The notes under the pieces were generated by a model that was not told the origin of the DNA, made no database searches, and saw nothing but the letters and a program-made list of their open reading frames with translations. The position numbers were made by a program, and so were the translations under genes. A stretch of DNA of 64,000 nt, from contig MU278364.1 in the NCBI GenBank assembly GCA_022385755.1, positions 537,349 through 601,348 of the forward strand, in the 5' to 3' direction. This document shows, piece after piece, positions 58,065 through 64,000 of this stretch. Origin of the DNA: Trametopsis cervina (Eukaryota > Basidiomycota > Agaricomycetes > Polyporales > Irpicaceae). Numbering within the stretch: position 1 is the stretch's first letter; each line of letters begins with the position of its first letter.

Positions 58065-60716
58065 TCAGTGCCCGCCTTTCTTCCCTCTGTCAATGTGCGC
58101 CCGAAGCTTCTGCTGCTTCTCCCTGAGAGACGCTTTTTTCTTCCCTCGGACTGCATTGCTGGCAAGTATCATCATGATGGGTTTATTTCTGGCCTTTTCT
58201 CGGTTTGTAGAGCTGCTAGGAGCGTCTTTATTTTTCTTGCCCTTCATAGATCCGTACTTTTCACGACCTTCTCTCCCCTTTTCGATAGAAGCCATACGCT
58301 CAGCATAGTCAGCTTTCGCTTTCTTCCGTGGGCCAAGAATGTCATTTTCGGAGACAAAGGCATCTTCCATGGTTCCCAAGTGGGCATTCGCCTTTCGGGT
58401 TGCCTCCAATGTGGCTAGCTTCCGTTTTGCCGCGGAACCCCCGCTACGTTCTACAGTCTCTGTTGCAGCTTTGATTTTTAATTCATTGAGTAGCGCGAAG
58501 TCGGCAGGTGTGAGAATCTAGGCAGAAGTTTTGAGAATAGGGGACGTCAATAAAAAAGCGCGGTTCTGCAACATACCTTGCTGACTGCTAGCGACGAGAT
58601 GCGGGGAGGGACGTCATGATCTATTTCCATACTCTCAGTATGCTCACTTGAGAGTGTCCTGGCTTTCTCGCGCTCGTCCTCGCTATCGCTAATATCGAGA
58701 TCGTGACCCCCATCCGACTCGACCTCTATCCAGCCGTCTGATGATTCGTCCGAAGAATCCGATTCCACGTCCCACCCGTTCCATGCTGCCTCCTCATCAT
58801 CGTTACGTGAAACTATACTGTCATCTGCACGAAGTTTCTCAAGATGATCTTCCAGAAGCTGAGAAAAGCTCAGCTTTCAGGCGTACGTATCAATAGTGTT
58901 GACTCACGGTAAGGCCTTCTATGTCTACCGCAGCTTCACTGTTATGTCCAAACGGAAGAGGTTGCTTGCCGACTGAAATACTCATACTAGCTTCCTTGCC
59001 CTACAGAGCCGGTTAGTCAAAGTGAAAGTTTCAAACAAGTCCTGCGTACCCTTTCCCGCTTCTTCAGCAGTCCCGGGTTCACTTCGCGGAAAAGCTGTAG
59101 GAGACCGCGAGCGGCCGCGATGACGGACTTGTCTCTGCTCTTTCGGTACTCCACAAGATCTCCAAGAAGATCTTCTTCCATGGACCACGGCTGCCTCCGG
59201 CAGATCTCCCGAACAGAGTTCAGACCTGCTGCAATGACCTCGGCGCCGACTCCAGGGTGAACAAATTCGTGGGCTACTTTCCTCACTATAGGTGTCAATG
59301 CATCCGGGGGAGTTAGTTCATGTACAGACTGTGCGAGTGCGACCAGGATCGCGGGGATACGGAGTTGGTGATACGTGAGATACTTCATGATGTATGTGTA
59401 AAATCCAAGCACACAAAGCTTATGTGCTCCCATAACGCGCGATAACAATTGCATGATGAGAATCTTGTGATCGAGGGAGAAACGTTTGTCGTAGCGATTG
59501 AGGATATCAAAGAGCTTTTCAGCGAACGTTTGAGGATCATTCAGAAGTTGTATAGCGGAAAAGTTTGCTGTCACTGTTTCGGTCTTCCGTTTCTGTTTCT
59601 GGAGGGAGCCGTGTGAGACGGACCAGGAGAATTTCTGAACACATAACATACAGATTTGATCATCTTTAGTGTTTTCTGAGCTTTCTTGTCCCCGCTACGA
59701 GTCTTCTTGTTGATCTCTCGACGGTGTAATATCGCTTTGGCGTCCGGAAGCTAAGATGTGTATCTCAGGTCAAGTGCAGATGTACACGGCAACATACGCA
59801 CATCCGCAACCTCTTGGTCGCTGTCCTCATCGTCTTCCTCACTCCCAAGGAAGAAGTGTAGCGAAGCGCTTTGTACCTTCACCACCGGGTGAAAGCAGCC
59901 CAGCGCGACGATGGAAGCAGTTTTGGCGTCAAGCCTACCTCACGGTTAGATCGCGAAATAGCGCAGGGAAACTGGGTGCGCACCATATGCCTCTTTTCCA
60001 TAACTCCTTCGTCAATACAATGGCCCACATTGCTTCGTCATACCGAGACCCAGGCCCTTGTGACGCTCGTGCTTTCCCTTTGTCACCTGCAACTTCAGCA
60101 TCCATTCCGCGCTCCACCATATTGAACAACATGGCCTGTACAGCTCGATTCAATTTGTGATTCCTGCTTCGGGTGTTGGCGGTGCGAATATCCGACAGTA
60201 TGGTTTTGCGGATGTTTGTTCGAAGAGTGGGCGAAGTGGTTTTAGGGAGCAGAGGGAAAAGGGTTTTCAAAAGACTACAGGAGCTCATTCATGGAAGTCA
60301 GCACTGTAGTGGTATATGCTCACTCAATGGACGAGATGACGTTCTTGTTCCTCAGCATGACTAAGTTCTGCACAAGGGTCTTTCTTGTTTCAGGGGTGAG
60401 GGAGCCGTATCCCTCAAGCAACATAGCTGAGAGATGCGCGGGAAAATCAGCCGTCTCTTTGGGATAGCATTGTGAAACCTGAGGAGAGACATATGAGCTT
60501 GAAGCGAATACTAGATGGTAGGCATACCTGTGCTATAAAAGTCACGAGCTCCCTAAAGTGTTGCGCTTCTTCGTCAGGATTATTCTGGAATATTTGCCGT
60601 ACGCTATTGTAATGATTCCATTGCTGAAGAAATTCTTCCTTGTATGCAGCGGGATCTCGCTTTATAAGGTTCTGGAGTTGCGGGAGATTGGAGGTGAGAA
60701 GAACGCCCCGAGGCAT
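58065..60716 (-). CDS. SDA1: Ribosome biogenesis protein Sda1
   Basis: Sda1 is a nucleolar protein needed for 60S pre-ribosome maturation and export. The ATG at 60714-60716 ([22 protein letters not shown]) matches the family start. The N-terminal part has [44 protein letters not shown] and [19 protein letters not shown]. The middle has [64 protein letters not shown] and [23 protein letters not shown]. The C-terminal part has a Ser/Asp/Glu stretch ([18 protein letters not shown]), [14 protein letters not shown], then a lysine-rich tail ([25 protein letters not shown]) ending KKGGH at 58065. About 13 exons. About 730 aa, normal. Confidence 0.95.
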
Positions 60717-61143
60717 GATGTCGACAAAGGCGAAGTAGAATACTGGCAGTCACAGAATGGCAGACAATCTAACGTTTCGTTTTTACGGCGCCTACTTGCA
60801 CGTGACGGGATCAGCTATTGTGACGCCGAAGGACTCCGAATATTCTGACCGACTCGGTCATGACAGCCGTTTACCAAACGATAGACGGGTCGTGATGAAA
60901 ACATACACAGACGGACTCAGTCGGTGTGAGAATATGATCACGTGCTCGCGTGTATCGGGGTGTTCTCATTCGTCCGTAGGGGCGGCAGGTAGCGGCAGAA
61001 GCTGATTTCGAAGCCAAATTGATCACTCAGCATCACTCAGCCAAATTCCGGCTGTGTGTGTGTTTCATCGCCTCCATCTATCATTTGGTAAACGGCTGGA
61101 ATGACTCAAGTATTGACACTGCATCAAATAAACGATTTTTGGC
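60717..61143. other. Upstream of SDA1, entry into AT-rich repeat region
   Basis: The first about 300 bp are the SDA1 promoter side. From about 61080 the composition turns AT-rich, which marks the edge of the mobile-element-like block. A CACTCAGCAT direct repeat is at 61023-61042. Confidence 0.45.
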
Positions 61144-61340
61144 CTACAAAAATGCAACCTAAAACTGTGTATAAATTCTAAGATAAGGTAGACTTTTAGG
61201 GTCAATAAAATAGGAACTTAAATCCTGATATGGTAATCTCATTTTCTGCCCACAAAAATGCTGCTCAAACTAAACCACAAAATGTTGATATAACTGTAAG
61301 ATTTTAAGGTCATGAAAAGAATGGCAAAAATCCTAGCATC
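61144..61340. repeat. Degenerate direct repeat, two copies of about 95-105 nt
   Basis: Copy 1 (from about 61144) has TACAAAAATGC..., ATAAATTCTAAGAT, TTTTAGGGTCAATAAAA, then AAATCCTGATA. Copy 2 (from about 61249) has CACAAAAATGC..., GATATAACTGTAAGATTTTAAGGTCATGAAAA, then AAATCCTAGCA. The order of blocks is kept with many changes. Such subterminal repeats are common in DNA transposons. Confidence 0.45.
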
Positions 61341-61442
61341 ACTTTACACCATTATTTTGGTGAGGTACAAATTGTGAGCCAAATTAAGACCAGACTTTGA
61401 ATTTTTACAAATATAAAAATAGTATACAAATCTGGACTTAAG

Positions 61443-61545
61443 TCTGAATGTAATCAGAGTAGGACTAACTTGTCCTTAAGTCATTGGGCCTGGACTAATT
61501 AGTCCGGCTTAAGGACAAATTAGTCTTACTCTGATTACATTCAGA
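61443..61545. repeat. Inverted repeat (fold-back), 38-nt arms, 27-nt loop
   Basis: The left arm 61443-61480 (TCTGAATGTAATCAGAGT...) and right arm 61508-61545 (ending ...TGATTACATTCAGA) are reverse complements at 36 of 38 positions. The loop contains another palindrome, GGACTAATTAGTCC (61492-61505). The whole can fold into a long hairpin. It abuts the ORF region starting at 61548, so it may be an element terminus or a MITE-like insertion. Confidence 0.85.
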
Positions 61546-61547
61546 GG

Positions 61548-62242
61548 TTGCCAGTGGTGCTGCAAGTATCAGTATGCCACATGACGGCAACAGTGCCAGC
61601 GCAAGCGAAGATATCATAGACTGGCCAGATAGTGATGAGGAGAAGGCCGGAGCTAATACAGCCACTGCTGATGGCAGCGAGGCTGTAATAGGCAGGTCTT
61701 CTCCATAACCCAGAGAGATCATCAGCTGATTATCATTGGGTATAGCTGGAAAGCGCGGAGTCAAGCGGTCTCTGAAGGAGAAACTACCTCATGAGTCAGC
61801 GAGCCTGAAAAAATCAGCTAACACGGTGAAGAAGCCCAAGATCCTTGAGTCGTTTGGTGATGTGGCTGTTGCCGAAGAACAGACTAGACAGCAAGAGCTA
61901 AAAGCTCAGATGGCGCGAACAGAGCTCGAGAAACTTAAACTGCAGGCAAGCCTGCAGCTTAAACAGGAGAAACGTCGGCACAAGGTAGAATTGCAGAAGT
62001 TAAGGATGGAGCAGCAGCATCAATTCGAGCTTGAGCGTATGCGGCTTCGATACGCACAGGGTCATCCAGACACAGCCTCTATCTTTCCAGTTCCAGGACC
62101 GTCATCTGAGAGTTTAGTGAGCACACCCTTTGATCTTAATTCTGCCACAGAGTTCTCACGTAGCAGAGAAAGCTCTGAGTTTGGTCAGTCTTCTCAGTTA
62201 TATGAAGACATCACCGGTAGTGGTGGTGCAGGGTTATTCTAG
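61548..62242 (+). mobile_element. Coiled-coil ORF of a probable transposon or repeat element
   Basis: A first segment (61548-61708) reads ...SEDIIDWPDSDEEKAGANT and stops. The main frame (61736-62242) is 168 codons with no ATG in good context at its first shown codon. It begins GKRGVKRSLKEKLPHES, has a basic patch KKSANTVKKPKILESFG, and then a strong coiled coil (TRQQELKAQMARTELEKLK, KLRMEQQHQFELERMRL). It ends in a Ser-rich tail (STPFDLNSATEFSRSRESS). The two segments could be exons of one protein. Style and context (fold-back repeat, AT-rich flanks, captured gene pieces) suggest the DNA-binding accessory protein of a transposon or a decayed copy. No transposase catalytic domain is visible. 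Confidence 0.5.
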
Positions 62243-62334
62243 TATACATACAAAGCATCTATGTAAGTAAGTACACTGCTATGCAACCACTCAGCGCAGT
62301 GAGTGTGCTTCCCTGCTGAACCGGCGTCGGTATG

Positions 62335-62630
62335 CGGTGCTGTCGTGTCCGAACTTGAGGTAGAGAGGCAGCGACGAGCCGCTCGCATTCGCGAGGCGGT
62401 CTACGAGCATGTTGACGAACACGGAGCCAAGTATGGGACCGCCTCGTACCCGGGAGGTTCCATCTGAATGCGCCGTCCATGAGCCAATCGAGCTCGTACT
62501 CAAACACTTCGAGCTCAGACGCACTAAACGCGTCGCACCAGGGCGATTTGTCGAGCCTGTATGCGGCACCGTTGTATGCGCAGGCGTAAAGCACGCCGTG
62601 GACATTGTTGACTGTAAGATTCACAGCCCG
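62335..62630 (-). pseudogene. Histidine acid phosphatase fragment, frameshifted
   Basis: The minus-strand reading gives NLTVNNVHGVLYACAYNGAA, then SPWCDAFSASELEVFEYELD and WLMDGAFRWNLPG. After a one-base frame change at about 62450 it gives GGPILGSVFVNMLVDRLANA and LYLKFGHDST. This is the C-terminal half of a secreted histidine acid phosphatase/phytase-like protein; FGHD carries the proton-donor HD motif. After GHDST the frame leaves the family and soon stops. Both the 5' half (with RHG..P) and the end are missing. It is a broken copy, not a gene. Confidence 0.75.
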
Positions 62631-62659
62631 GGACGGCAGAGAGGGAGAGGGAGAAAGAT

Positions 62660-62905
62660 GGGGGATGTACTGAGGGGCCTGCCGAGGATGAGCAGTGCGG
62701 GCTGTTCGAGCAACGCCTTCGTGATGCGCGCTGTGCGTGTTTGGTGGTTGCTGAGTGCGACAAGCGGGAGGTCATCTTGCCTGCGCCATTCGCGCCGATG
62801 GCATGTTCACGAGAGCGGGCGAGGGAGACCGCAGTGTTGTGTGCGACTGAGTTGGCGGGGTGAGAAAGACGAGTAGGCGTAGCGCTGTGCACAAAGGAGA
62901 CGGCT
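62660..62905 (-). pseudogene. ABC-ATPase fragment with internal deletion
   Basis: The minus strand reads ...SFVHSATPTRLSHP...SLARSREHAIGANGAGK (Walker A), then in another frame directly DDLPLVALSNHQTRTARITK and ALLEQPALLILGRPLSTSP. The second part resembles the signature-to-Walker-B region of a soluble ABC ATPase, where LLILDEP would be expected but LLILGRP stands. The roughly 100 residues normally between Walker A and the signature are gone. It is a decayed copy lying just 5' (on its own strand) of the phosphatase fragment. Confidence 0.6.
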
Positions 62906-62920
62906 TGTTTGACGCTCAAT

Positions 62921-64000
62921 ACCCCATAGCATGTGCATCCTCCTCTATCCTCTTGCAGCAGAGCCTTGGTTTAGACCCCTTCTGAACAAGAAGACCGGTT
63001 TGGTGCATCACAGGCAGGGGCACTTTGTGTGCTAGCATGCGGTTGTTGTGCGTGAGGGAGACAGCGCAGCATAGGCATGAGAGAGTTGGCACGGTAGTGG
63101 TAGTAGGGAGAGGTGGACGCTGAAATGAGCATACCTTCGCACAGCATTGTGGGCATTGAAACGCTATGCTTCAGTGACCCTGCGTGCTCGTTCTTCGGGT
63201 TGTTTTGCAGAGTGTTACGATTCCTGAGGTACGAAGTTAGAATCGTTCCAGTAACATCTAGCACATTGGGGTTCTGTGACATTGACAAGTTTTGCCCTAA
63301 AGCGTGGGAATTTTGATGGGAATACACTTTTATAACAATAGTTTGTTACCATTTTGTATGGTTTTGATGGCATTAGTAGCAGTTATTGACCCATTACCAT
63401 TTTGTGTAGTTGAGCGCTTATTTGAGACTACAAAACTTCCTCGATTTTTACAGCCTCCCCATTCCAAAGTTTCCCAGTAATGTGTATATCCACATGTAGC
63501 CATGACATTGGGCTACACTGTGGTCACATTTATTAAGGAAACCATGCAGAATTAAGAACATTAGATGAGAAACACATATGCCCTTTTCGGGAAATAGGCG
63601 CCCAACTTTGATGGGCTTCGGTTTAGCTCATAAAACACTTTTAGCAAAGAATCCCCCTCATTTGAAGTGTATTCCATGCCTCAGTGCTGTTTTATGGGTC
63701 TTGAAAGCTTGCATTGTCGATGTTTTTCGAGTATTTTGTGTTTTCTGAGCTTAATAATGCAGCTACAGCAATGCCGTGCATGGTGGGAGGATCAGATTAG
63801 ATAAGCGCATACCTTCCATTTTGGGAAGGTAAACTCCCACGGTCTGTCTACACCTTTACATGTCTGCCTTTCACTCAATACTCAAGCTATAACAGCCATG
63901 TAACGTCTCAGACATATGCCCACATGTATTACATAATGTGTTCTAATTTTAGCGCATTTTTCCACATTTTAATAAGCTCTGTATAAGGTATTTTATGCAT
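62921..64000. other. AT-rich block at the right end, probable mobile-element flank
   Basis: No gene is supported. From about 63300 the sequence is clearly AT-richer than the gene regions. It has small repeats such as TTACCATTTTGT (63349 and 63398). It resembles the AT-rich block at 61080-61440 in composition, but I found no clear sequence match between them. The window ends inside it. Confidence 0.45.

Overview
The window is nuclear DNA of a filamentous basidiomycete, most likely an Agaricomycete; an order such as Polyporales is only a guess. Genes are split by many 50-80 nt introns with GTRNGT donors, CTRAY-like branch points and YAG acceptors. The proteins are conserved eukaryotic ones (exocyst, V-ATPase, proteasome, NDC80 complex, RecQ) next to basidiomycete-type families. 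No bacterial, plasmid or phage features were seen. Gene spans run from first to last coding base and include introns; splice junctions were read by eye.

Layout. 1-1.8 kb: 3' part of exocyst SEC3. 2.2-3.8 kb: a TATA-led, CT-rich locus built of tandem exon-intron repeats with no long reading frame. 4.4-6.6 kb: secreted FAS1 (fasciclin) protein. 7.1-11.7 kb: divergent pair VMA1 (V-ATPase subunit A) and RPT1 (26S proteasome ATPase). 12.1-15.6 kb: two diverged paralogs of a small family with two introns at identical positions. 15.6-20.1 kb: gene-poor. 20.1-22.7 kb: chromodomain plus coiled-coil protein, divergent from a mitochondrial PDK/BCKDK-type kinase (23.0-24.6 kb). 25.0-31.0 kb: very large DYRK kinase. 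33.0-34.0 kb: Zn2Cys6 regulator. 34.0-37.4 kb: gene-poor. 37.4-39.5 kb: MLKL-like protein, a helical N-domain plus a kinase domain with HRD changed to HGN and DFG to DFE. 39.9-41.5 kb: ING-family PHD protein. 42.0-48.3 kb: divergent NUF2 and RecQ helicase sharing a promoter with three abutting ACGCG boxes. 48.4-52.2 kb: BRE4/ArAE-type membrane protein. 52.8-56.8 kb: divergent GAL7 and DDX41. 57.0-60.7 kb: Nudix ADP-ribose pyrophosphatase (12-nt microexon) and SDA1, convergent and 37 bp apart. 61-64 kb: AT-rich, mobile-element-like DNA with a fold-back inverted repeat, a coiled-coil ORF, and broken pieces of an ABC ATPase and a histidine acid phosphatase lying side by side.

Most genes are housekeeping and work independently. 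The unusual material is the tandem exon array (2.4-3.5 kb), the MLKL-like pseudokinase, the paralog pair with phase-0 introns, and the gene-fragment-bearing element at the right end.
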